Shown piece by piece: positions 26,724 through 33,859 of a DNA stretch of 64,000 bases; position 1 is the stretch's first letter; each line of letters opens with the position of its first letter. Location: the NCBI RefSeq assembly GCF_965277665.1, contig NZ_OZ255835.1, positions 62,001 to 126,000 on the forward strand, written 5' to 3'. Origin of the DNA: Lichenicoccus sp965277665. GTDB lineage: Bacteria > Pseudomonadota > Alphaproteobacteria > Acetobacterales > Acetobacteraceae. The position numbers were made by a program, and so were the translations under genes. Below the pieces are notes generated by a model. It saw only the letters and a list, made by a program, of their open reading frames with translations, ran no database searches and was not told the origin of the DNA.

Positions 26724-27602
26724 TCAGGGTGTCAAGGGCAACGAGCACATCGGTCCGAAGATGTTCGACGGACCGCTATAGTTGGGCTGCGGCGTAACCG
26801 CGACCGCATTCGGTGCGCTCGAGTAGATGTGGATGTAGTCGACCACGTAGCTGTTCGGAAACACCGTCTTGCTGTCCACAACGTTGTCGTTCCATCCCCC
26901 AACCGCGCTGTTGAGGATGGTCTGCATCGGGGTGTTTGGGATCTTGACCATGGAGCCTTTGTAGATCTCGCCCTGCATCAGCTGGAAGGTCTGCACGCCG
27001 TCGATGAACCAGGTGAGGCTGGTTGGCGTCCACAGCATCCCGTAGACATGGTATGCGGTGGAGAGGTCGGGTCCCAAGGCGATAGTTCCCAGCCCGACGC
27101 CGCCTGTGAGGGATGCATCGTTGGACGGATGGTAGGTCGACCACTGCTGGCCGGGGTTATTGCCAAGCCACTCGAAGACGTCGATTTCCGGATAGTTGCC
27201 GTTGTTGTTCATCCAGAATGCCGGCCACATGCCGTGGCCATTCGCCGGCATCATCGCTCGTTCCTCGAAGTAGCCATACTGGAAAGACTGCTTGGTGCTT
27301 ATGAAGCCCGCGCTGTACGGCCGGCCTGAGGGCGAGCCTTTGGTTGCGGTGAGCTGGAGCGATCCGTTGGCGACGGTCGCGTTGCTCGGGGTGAACTGGT
27401 CCAGGCCGTAGCCGCCGCCGATCCAGCTGTTCGCCATGACGTTCCACTTTGCGGTGTCGACGCTGGTTCCGTTGAATTCATCATCGAAAACAAGCTTGTA
27501 GGACGTATTGATGGCGGAAGTCTGGGTGATATTCTGGGCCCGAGCAACCGATCCGGCTGCGAGGCAGGCCATGGCCGAAATAAGAGCGATCCTGTATTGC
27601 AC
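26724..27602 (-). CDS. Secreted GH16 family glycoside hydrolase
   Basis: The 292-residue protein has a Sec signal (QYRIALISAMACLAAGSVARA, cleavage after ARA) and a GH16 beta-jelly-roll domain. KLVFDDEFNGTSVDTAKWNV and KQSFQYGYFEERAMMPANGH are typical, MWPAFWMNNN precedes the catalytic EIDVFEWLG (E-x-D-x-x-E type, nucleophile and acid/base Glu). It would cut beta-1,3/1,4-glucans, carrageenan-like or related polymers outside the cytoplasm. In rhizobia and relatives GH16 enzymes such as ExoK and ExsH trim the cell's own EPS, so the cluster 11 kb away may be its target. Start: a GTG at 27602 fits the signal peptide, because the first ATG falls inside the hydrophobic core. Confidence 0.85.
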   Translation of the reverse strand: MQYRIALISAMACLAAGSVARAQNITQTSAINTSYKLVFDDEFNGTSVDTAKWNVMANSWIGGGYGLDQFTPSNATVANGSLQLTATKGSPSGRPYSAGFISTKQSFQYGYFEERAMMPANGHGMWPAFWMNNNGNYPEIDVFEWLGNNPGQQWSTYHPSNDASLTGGVGLGTIALGPDLSTAYHVYGMLWTPTSLTWFIDGVQTFQLMQGEIYKGSMVKIPNTPMQTILNSAVGGWNDNVVDSKTVFPNSYVVDYIHIYSSAPNAVAVTPQPNYSGPSNIFGPMCSLPLTP

Positions 27603-27878
27603 GATGTATCTCGATTTGAAATGTTGGCGCGGTATGTTCGTTAGAAACGATATCCGGTCAATCGATGTCAACATCTTTGCACCAGAGATAGTAATCCAAT
27701 TCTTTGGTTCAGTCCAACTGACCAACCGTTTCTTAACCGGATCGTAACTCCCCGCTGCGGGGGCCCTGCCATAGCAAGGCTGCCGGTCCCGAGGCCGCCT
27801 CCGGTTGAACAGCTTGAAGAAACGTCTATCGTCCGGCGCGACAGCTTGCTGTCCCATATTCTGGCAGGCGGGAAGCGG

Positions 27879-28793
27879 ATGGATGGAGCTGACGGCAGCG
27901 ACCTGCCGGATCCCTGGACGAGCCCTCGTCTTCTGATACCGACCAGCGTCGAGGGGCTGTATGGCAAAGGGGTAGACCTCGAGAGCCTGGTGGCATTCCT
28001 CAGCCGATGGATCATGCAGGCCGGAGCAGACGAGCACGCAGAGGTTCTGCGCTTTCCGCCGATGCTGCCGCGCCGCGACTTCGAGGCGTCGGGCTACTTC
28101 CTGTATTTCGCGTCCCTGGCGGGGACCGTGCACTGCTTCTGTGGTGACGAGGAGTCGCACCGCGCGCTCTCGCGTGCCCACGACGCGGGAGAAGACTGGA
28201 CGACAGCCCAGGCGGCCACCGATCTCGTCATGCTTCCAGCAGCATGCTATCCGGTCTATCCGGCGATCGCCGCACGCGGACCGGTTCGGACGGACGGCCA
28301 GGTGGTCGATGTCTGCAGCTACTGCTTTCGCCATGAGCCGTCTCGCGATCCAACCCGCATGCAGATGTTCAGACAGCATGAGAGGGTGTTCATCGGCACG
28401 CGCAAGGGAGCCGAGGATTTCCGGGATCGCTGGATCGGGCTTGCCAGTGCGCTGGCTCGGCTGCTCGCGCTGCCGCACGATGTGAAGTTCGCAAGCGACC
28501 CTTTCTTCGGGCGGATCGGACGGGTCATGGCGCGCAGCCAGCGTGAGCAGGCCCTGAAGCTGGAGCTTCTTGTGCCCATCATGTCCGAAGCCTCGCCCAC
28601 CGCTTGCGCGAGCTTCAACCTCCACCTCACAAAGATGGCGACGTCCTTCGGACTCATGTTCGAGGATGGAACGCCGGCCTACACTGCCTGCGCCGGCTTC
28701 GGTCTCGAGCGGCTAGCCCTGGCGGTGCTGCGCCATCATGGGGCGGACCCTAGCGGCTGGCCGCAGCCATTACGGAGCCAGCTTTCGACCTGA
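27879..28793 (+). CDS. Amino acid:[carrier protein] ligase (SerRS-like, class II aaRS homologue)
   Basis: The 304-residue protein lacks the tRNA-binding arm of seryl-tRNA synthetase but keeps the catalytic core. It has LRFPPMLPRRDFEASGYF, CFCGDEE, the class II motif 2 region VVDVCSYCFRHEPSRDPTRM leading to FRQHERVFIGT, and motif 3 as TACAGFGLERLALAVL. The zinc ligands of this family are Cys, Glu and Cys; candidates are the Cys of HCFCGD, the Glu of RQHE and the Cys of ACAGFG. Characterised homologues load glycine or alanine on a small carrier protein, not tRNA. A carrier is usually adjacent, but here the only one is 10 kb away (17889-18155). ATG 27879 follows GGGAAG. Confidence 0.83.
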   Translation: MDGADGSDLPDPWTSPRLLIPTSVEGLYGKGVDLESLVAFLSRWIMQAGADEHAEVLRFPPMLPRRDFEASGYFLYFASLAGTVHCFCGDEESHRALSRAHDAGEDWTTAQAATDLVMLPAACYPVYPAIAARGPVRTDGQVVDVCSYCFRHEPSRDPTRMQMFRQHERVFIGTRKGAEDFRDRWIGLASALARLLALPHDVKFASDPFFGRIGRVMARSQREQALKLELLVPIMSEASPTACASFNLHLTKMATSFGLMFEDGTPAYTACAGFGLERLALAVLRHHGADPSGWPQPLRSQLST

Positions 28794-28827
28794 TCCGGCG
28801 GTTCGTGGGGCCGCCCCAGGGTCGGGA

Positions 28828-29286
28828 TCATAACCAGAAGCTGACGATGGCGGCGAGGCGGACGCTGTTGGCGAAGTCGGTTTCGAGCTTGTCGGAGCGG
28901 GTGGCGGTCCTGCGGTAGTCCCTGAGCCGACAGAACATGCGTTCGATGGCGTTGCGGCCACGATAGAGCCCTCTACTGAAGCAGCTTTTCCAGATCCGGG
29001 TGCGCTTGGGTGGGATGTTCGGGACGGCACCCTGCTGTTCGATCTGCTGGCGGATGGCGTTGGTGTCGTAGGATTGATCTGCCATGACCAACCCGTTGTG
29101 TGGCAATCCATGCCGCAGGTCCGTAACCGTCATGGCGACGACATAGGGTGCGTGATATGCACTCGGTAATCCGGGCTGGGGATGGGCACGCTGCTGCCGG
29201 AGTTGGTTGTTGATGCTGGGAGCGCTCATACGATTGGTTGTAAGAGGGCGCGCAGTCCTCGGGTCGAAGTTATAGAAGCTGAGCAC
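28828..29286 (-). pseudogene. IS5-family transposase, C-terminal remnant
   Basis: The readable part has LVMADQSYDTNAIRQQIEQQ, AVPNIPPKRTRIWKS, LYRGRNAIERMFCRLRDYRR and the ending ATRSDKLETDFANSVRLAAI. This is the C-terminal half of an IS5-group (IS427/IS1031-like) DDE transposase, including the final catalytic Glu of IERMF. The N-terminal half with the first Asp is missing, and the first 20 residues of the frame are unrelated. It sits immediately after the carrier-protein ligase gene, so an insertion may have trimmed the flank. Confidence 0.8.
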
Positions 29287-29304
29287 CGTCGATCAGGGGC
29301 CGCG

Positions 29305-29670
29305 GAGCAGAAGCGCTAGATCGTGGGCGAGAGCCTCGGGTCAGAGCTGACGTCGACGGCGGTCGCCCGCAAGCACGGGATCAGCGCGGCCCAGCCCTAT
29401 ACGTGGCGGCAGCAGATGGTGAGCGTTCAGAGCGCAAAGGTGAGCCGGCCTGGACCGCGGTTCACGGTGGTGGAACTGTCCCGGCCTGTGCCCGATCCCG
29501 CGCCCGCTTCGCGGGCTTCACCGTCGATCCCCGCGTTTCCTGAACACGCCCCGTCTCTGGCTGCGAGATTGATCGAGATCCTGCTGCCGAGCGGCGTGTC
29601 GCTCCGTGTGGACGTCCAGGCGGACGGCCGCGCGCTGCACCGTGTGCTGCGCGCGTTGGAGGGTCGATGA
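29305..29670 (+). pseudogene. tnpA: IS66-family accessory protein TnpA, truncated and stop-containing
   Basis: Reading from 29305 gives EQKR, an in-frame TAG at 29317-29319, then IVGESLGSELTSTAVARKHG and ISAAQPYTWRQQM, the helix-turn-helix of IS66 OrfA. The C-terminal IEILLPSGVSLRVDVQADGR is also typical. The N-terminus is lost at the junction with the IS5 remnant near 29295, and the stop blocks translation unless a downstream GTG at 29323 is used. It overlaps the next IS66 gene by ATGA. Confidence 0.75.
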
Positions 29671-29807
29671 TTGCGTTGCCGGCCAGCGGGCGTGTCTATC
29701 TGGCTTGCTGGGTGACGGACATGCGCAAGGGGATGACGGGGCAGCCCCGAGCGGCGCTTCTCGCGCAGCCGGTAGCTGTCGCCGCGGGGCCGTGCAGCGA
29801 GCGATGA
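29667..29807 (+). pseudogene. tnpB: IS66-family TnpB, N-terminal stub
   Basis: The 46-residue stub begins MIALPASGRVYLACWVTDMR KG, the standard start of IS66 TnpB (about 115 residues when complete). Homology ends near 29735, after which a fragment resembling the end of an IS21 IstB reads on the opposite strand (RGDSYRLREKRRSGL, about 29745-29790). The IS66 transposase gene (tnpC) is absent. Confidence 0.65.
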
Positions 29808-29876
29808 CGAGCGGGCTATGCAGCTTGCGCGGTATCTGACGCTGGAGTCCTTCATACCGCTAGCGATGATCGCATC

Positions 29877-29904
29877 GTCAGCCTGCCATCGATGGCAGGC
29901 TGAC
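29877..29904. repeat. 28-nt perfect palindrome
   Basis: GTCAGCCTGCCATC (29877-29890) is followed directly by its exact reverse complement. It lies between the IS66 debris and the 3' end of the ABC-transporter operon, 62 bp after the ATPase stop in the direction of transcription. It may terminate that operon or be an IS end. No T-tract is present. Confidence 0.5.
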
Positions 29905-29965
29905 TACGCAGCCAACGCTGCCCAATCACACCGCTCCAGCAGCACGCGGTGGAACACGATGATCC

Positions 29966-30709
29966 CTACTTATGATTGTGCGAGATGAACCTACGCGCCG
30001 CCTCGGTGTAAGGGTTGGCGAAGAAGGCACCGGTTTCGGCTTCCTCGCCAATGCGACCGTTCTGCATGAAAACGATCCTGTTCGAGACACGTCTGGCAAA
30101 TTCCATTTCATGGGTCACCACCAGCATGGTGACGGACAGGGACGCGAGCGCCGTCATCGTCTCGAGCACTTCTCGAGCTAGCCCCGGATCAAGCGCCGAA
30201 GTCGGCTCGTCGAATAGAATGGCTACTGGCTCCATCGCAAGAGCACGCGCAATCGCCACGCGCTGCTGCTGGCCTCCCGACAGCTGCAACGGATAGCGGT
30301 CGGCGAAGGCTTGCAGCCCGACCTGATCCAGGGAGGCAAGGCCACGCTTCCTTGCGTCCTCGGAAGACAGCTTACGTACCTGCACCAGCCCCTCGATGAC
30401 ATTCTGCAGCGCGGTCAGGTGCTGCCAGAGATGGAAGCCCTGGAACACCATGCCGATACGCGCACGCATCGCAGCGAGTGGCCGGGCGCCGGCGCGCGGA
30501 TCGATTATCTTGCCCTCGATCAGCAACCGGCCGGCCTGATGCGTCTCGAGCTGGTTGACGATGCGAAGCATGGTGCTCTTGCCGGCACCCGAAGGACCGA
30601 TGATGCTGACGACGTCGCCGGCCTGCACATCGAGCGTGATGTCGTCCAGGACGACCGTCGTGCCGTAGAGCTTGCGTATGCCGTCGAGGCGTATGAGGGC
30701 GCTGGTCAT
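29966..30709 (-). CDS. Polar amino-acid ABC transporter, ATP-binding protein
   Basis: The 247-residue ATPase of the GlnQ/HisP type has Walker A GPSGAGKSTMLRIVNQLE, Q-loop VFQGFHLWQHLTALQNVIEG, signature LSGGQQQRVAIARAL, Walker B VAILFDEPTSALDP and H-loop VTHEMEFARRV. It energises import by the permease just upstream (4-bp overlap) with the binding protein encoded at 32992-33801. It is the last gene of a long minus-strand operon starting with a TonB receptor. The substrate is likely an amino acid or amine derivative, given the amine oxidase encoded within the operon. Confidence 0.95.
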   Translation of the reverse strand: MTSALIRLDGIRKLYGTTVVLDDITLDVQAGDVVSIIGPSGAGKSTMLRIVNQLETHQAGRLLIEGKIIDPRAGARPLAAMRARIGMVFQGFHLWQHLTALQNVIEGLVQVRKLSSEDARKRGLASLDQVGLQAFADRYPLQLSGGQQQRVAIARALAMEPVAILFDEPTSALDPGLAREVLETMTALASLSVTMLVVTHEMEFARRVSNRIVFMQNGRIGEEAETGAFFANPYTEAARRFISHNHK

Positions 30710-31368
30710 CCGGCCTGCCTTCCACGCCGCATCAGTCGCCGCTCGAGCCAGATCTGGAACAGCTGCAGCATCGACGTCATCGCGAGATAGAGCACGCCGG
30801 CGACGCCGATCGATTCACCCAGCCTGTAGGTGGAGCTGTAGATCGACTGGCTGGTGAACATGAGCTCCTGCACAGAGATGACGGAGACCAGAGAGGAATT
30901 CTTCAGCAGGTTGATGGACTGGCCGATGTAGGGCGGAAGGGCCGGCAGCAGCGCCTGCGGCAGGACGATGCGCCGCATGATCTGCGACGGCATCATTCCC
31001 ACCGCACGCGCGGCTTCCGATTGGCCGATCGGCACCGTGCCGATGGCGGCGCGGAAGATGTCGACGTAGTAGGCCGCCGCGTTGAGGCCGAGCACGAGCG
31101 CCCCGGCGGTGAAGGCGGGCAGGCGTATGCCGAACGAGGGCAGCCAGTAATAGACGGCGAAGATCTGCAGCAGCAGCGGCGTGCCGCGTATGAGCCACAC
31201 ATAGGCTCCGATGGCGACGCGTGCCGCGCCGCTCCTGGCCAGACGCAGCAGCGTCAGGCCCAGGCCGAGCAGTGTGCCGCCCACCAGCGCGAGCCCGGAG
31301 ATCGCCAGCGTGATCCCGGCGGCCCGCAGCAGGTAGGGCAGGTAGGTGCCGAGCAGCGTCCAGTCCAT
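30706..31368 (-). CDS. Polar amino-acid ABC transporter, permease
   Basis: The 220-residue HisM/GlnP-type inner-membrane permease has five hydrophobic segments and the EAA loop EAARAVGMMPSQIMRRIVLPQAL that docks on the ATPase. LIRGTPLLLQIFAVYYWLP and IYSSTYRLGESIGVAGVLYL are typical. The ATG at 31368 (MDWTLLGTYL) follows the amine oxidase stop (31380) by 11 bp. Only one permease gene is present, so it presumably works as a homodimer. The frame is open far upstream only by composition. Confidence 0.93.
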   Translation of the reverse strand: MDWTLLGTYLPYLLRAAGITLAISGLALVGGTLLGLGLTLLRLARSGAARVAIGAYVWLIRGTPLLLQIFAVYYWLPSFGIRLPAFTAGALVLGLNAAAYYVDIFRAAIGTVPIGQSEAARAVGMMPSQIMRRIVLPQALLPALPPYIGQSINLLKNSSLVSVISVQELMFTSQSIYSSTYRLGESIGVAGVLYLAMTSMLQLFQIWLERRLMRRGRQAG

Positions 31369-31379
31369 GCCGGGCCCGG

Positions 31380-32927
31380 TCAGAGGGCCGCGGTGGCGGC
31401 CGAGCCGGCCATGGCGGCGATGGCGTGGTAGGCCGAGCGTATGGCCCCCTCCTGCCAGCCATTGACGTTGGTCAGGTAGTCGGCGGCGAAGAAGAACGGG
31501 CCGTCCGGCTTGTTGAGCCGCTCGTAGGCCCACTGCGTCGCCGGCGTGAACACCGCGCCGGTGCCGAGGCTGTACGGAATGTTGCCCCAGGTGACCGAGA
31601 CCGGCCGCGTGAGGGACGCGGCGTGCCCAGGGTAGATGGCGTCTATCGCGGCCCTGGCAAGGTCTGCCTGCCGGTCCAGCGGCTGCGGGCTGATCTCCTT
31701 CTCGCCGCCGTACAGTACGAGCACGCCCTGATCGGACATCAGGTCGCCGCTCGGATGCCAGATCACCGCGTCCGGCGATTTCAGGTACGAGATGCCGCCA
31801 TAGACATGGTAGTCGCGCTCCCAGAAGCGCGGCCCCTGGAAGGCCATCTTCTGGCGCATGTGGCTGCCGGGGGCCGCGATCGCCCGTTTCACGTCGGGCG
31901 AGAAATCCGACGGGATGTTGGACAGCACGGCGAGCGGGATGGTGCACAGGCACAGATCCGCCTCGACGGCATGCGTCCTGCGCGACTTTTCGTTGGTGTA
32001 GGAAATGGTGACGCCGGCGCCGGTCCGGGCGATCCTGGTGACGATGCAGCCGGTGCGTATCGCGCCGCCGAGCCGGTGCGCGAAAGCCTTGGCGATCCGG
32101 TCCATGCCGCCGACCGGTTGCAGCATCGTGGTCTGCATGACGAACAGCTCGTCGAACATGATGCCGTGCCACATGCCGGCATCCAGCAGCACGTCCATTG
32201 GCAGCGGCTGCTCGATGACGCCGGCATCGTCGGCGGCACCCGGCAGCGAGACATAGCCGGCGCGCGGCGAGCCCTTGTAGAGTAGCTCGGGCGACAGGTC
32301 GCCGTACTGCCGCAGGAAGTCGATCATGCGCGAACGGTCCTCGGCGGTGATCGACTGGTCCAGCGCGTGCTGGTTGACGCTCTTGGCCAGCAGTTCGGAC
32401 ACGTGGCCCCGCGTGTCGGTCCAGACCCGGCGCAGCGTCATCGGCTTGCCGTCGTACACCGCATTGTCCTGTACGGCGGCGTTATGGTTCGAGTTGATCT
32501 CGACCTCGAGCGGTACGCCGAAGGCGCGGCAATAGCCGATGAGGGCGGTATGGTGGCTGGGGATGCGACCTGGGCCGGCGTTGAAATACTGGCCTTCGTC
32601 GAAGCGGCAGGCCTGGGTGCGGCCATCGGTGAAGCGGACCTCGTCACCGCCGCGTATCGTCCAGCTCTTGCCGCCGACGCGGTCGCGCGCCTCGAGCACG
32701 GTGCAGTGATAGCCGGCGCGACGCAGTTCGTGGGCTGCGGTCATGCCGGCGATGCCGGCGCCCAGGATGACGACGTGCCTGCCGGCGCCGGAGCCAGGGG
32801 CAAGCGCGGGCAGGCGGGTCTCGGCATGCGCGGTCTCGAGGCCGAGACCCTGCAGGGCGATCTGCGCGGCGCCGAATCCGCCCGCCAGACCTACGCCCAT
32901 GATCCAGTCGCGTCGTGTCATGGACAT
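31380..32927 (-). CDS. Tat-exported flavin amine oxidase / L-amino-acid oxidase
   Basis: The 515-residue FAD enzyme starts with a twin-arginine signal (MSMTRRDWIMGVGLAGGFGA, cleavage near AHA). The FAD-binding motif VVILGAGIAGMTAAHELRRA and VLEARDRVGGKS follow. The C-terminal half has LTRPVSVTWGNIPYSLGTGA and FFAADYLTNVNGWQEGAIRS, as in monoamine and L-amino-acid oxidases. It deaminates an amine or amino acid with O2, giving H2O2 and ammonia, and would act in the periplasm. It lies between the binding-protein and permease genes, which ties its substrate or product to what is imported. Confidence 0.88.
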   Translation of the reverse strand: MSMTRRDWIMGVGLAGGFGAAQIALQGLGLETAHAETRLPALAPGSGAGRHVVILGAGIAGMTAAHELRRAGYHCTVLEARDRVGGKSWTIRGGDEVRFTDGRTQACRFDEGQYFNAGPGRIPSHHTALIGYCRAFGVPLEVEINSNHNAAVQDNAVYDGKPMTLRRVWTDTRGHVSELLAKSVNQHALDQSITAEDRSRMIDFLRQYGDLSPELLYKGSPRAGYVSLPGAADDAGVIEQPLPMDVLLDAGMWHGIMFDELFVMQTTMLQPVGGMDRIAKAFAHRLGGAIRTGCIVTRIARTGAGVTISYTNEKSRRTHAVEADLCLCTIPLAVLSNIPSDFSPDVKRAIAAPGSHMRQKMAFQGPRFWERDYHVYGGISYLKSPDAVIWHPSGDLMSDQGVLVLYGGEKEISPQPLDRQADLARAAIDAIYPGHAASLTRPVSVTWGNIPYSLGTGAVFTPATQWAYERLNKPDGPFFFAADYLTNVNGWQEGAIRSAYHAIAAMAGSAATAAL

Positions 32928-32991
32928 GACTGTTATCTCCTCCGAAGATGTGACATGCCGGCTGGGATGCTCGGTGGCCCGGGTGTGCGCG

Positions 32992-33801
32992 CTACGGCGC
33001 CGACAGGTTCGGCGGCTGCATGTGGAAATATTGCAGATACAGTTTTAGGTAGGTTCCGTCTTCGAACTTCGCATCGATGATGGGATCGATGGCGGCCTTG
33101 AGGTCGGAGGCGCCATGCGGCAGCACGATGCCCTGCGGCGTCGGCCTGGCACCTTCGCCCACGACCTTGATGTCGCTGAAGCCGCGGCTGCGGTAGAAGG
33201 CGACGCTGGTGGCGCCGAGCACGGCCACCTCGGCATGGCCGGTGCGCAGAGACATGAAGACGTCGCTCGCACCCGGCAGCGCCATGACGGAGGCGACCCC
33301 CGGGGTCGCGCGCACGATCTGCTCCTGGAAGGACCCGGCGACCACGGCCACATCGTGCCCGGCGATGCCTGCGAAATCGTGGATCGTGCTGTTGGCGGCG
33401 GGAGCGACCGCCACGGTCGCCTCGTAGGAATAGGGTCGCGAGAAACCGAACATCGCCGCGCGCTGCGGCGTGATCCGGATGCCGGACATCAAGGCATCGA
33501 CCTGTCCGGCCTGCAGGGCGGCCATCAGCCCGCGGAAATCGATCTTGACCCAGTCGGGTGCCACGCCGAGCCCGTGAGCGACCAGTTCGCCCCAGGCGAT
33601 GTCGTAGCCAGTCAGGGTGTTGCGGAAATCAACCCCGGTATAGGGAGGGGCGTTGCCGGACGTGCCGATGCGGATCCGGCCGGCCGCCCTGATCGCGTCC
33701 AGGAGCCCGGCACTGGCGCGAGCCCGGACGGCGCGTCCCGAGACCAGCAGGCCGGCTGCGCCGACGAGCAGCCGGCGTCGCTGAAGGAAGGGCATCGTCA
33801 T
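32992..33801 (-). CDS. ABC transporter periplasmic amino-acid-binding protein
   Basis: The 269-residue SBP_bac_3 protein carries an N-terminal signal with an RRR motif (MPFLQRRRLLVGAAGLLVSG, cleavage near ARA) that may be Tat-type. RIRIGTSGNAPPYTGVDFRN, GYDIAWGELVAHGLGV and DALMSGIRITPQRAAMFGFS are the family signature of polar amino-acid-binding proteins. It delivers substrate to the permease two genes downstream. The ATGs at 33801 and 33795 both follow GAGGAG; the spacing favours 33795 slightly. Confidence 0.9.
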   Translation of the reverse strand: MTMPFLQRRRLLVGAAGLLVSGRAVRARASAGLLDAIRAAGRIRIGTSGNAPPYTGVDFRNTLTGYDIAWGELVAHGLGVAPDWVKIDFRGLMAALQAGQVDALMSGIRITPQRAAMFGFSRPYSYEATVAVAPAANSTIHDFAGIAGHDVAVVAGSFQEQIVRATPGVASVMALPGASDVFMSLRTGHAEVAVLGATSVAFYRSRGFSDIKVVGEGARPTPQGIVLPHGASDLKAAIDPIIDAKFEDGTYLKLYLQYFHMQPPNLSAP

Positions 33802-33859
33802 GATCTCCTCGTCCCGGCGCAGGAAACGGCGGCGTCGCGGTGGCAACGGATCGTGCCGC

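Noticed and set aside
26724..28625. GH16 gene extended upstream to 28625
   Set aside because: The extension runs antisense to the carrier-protein ligase; the signal peptide and a GTG at 27602 define the true start.
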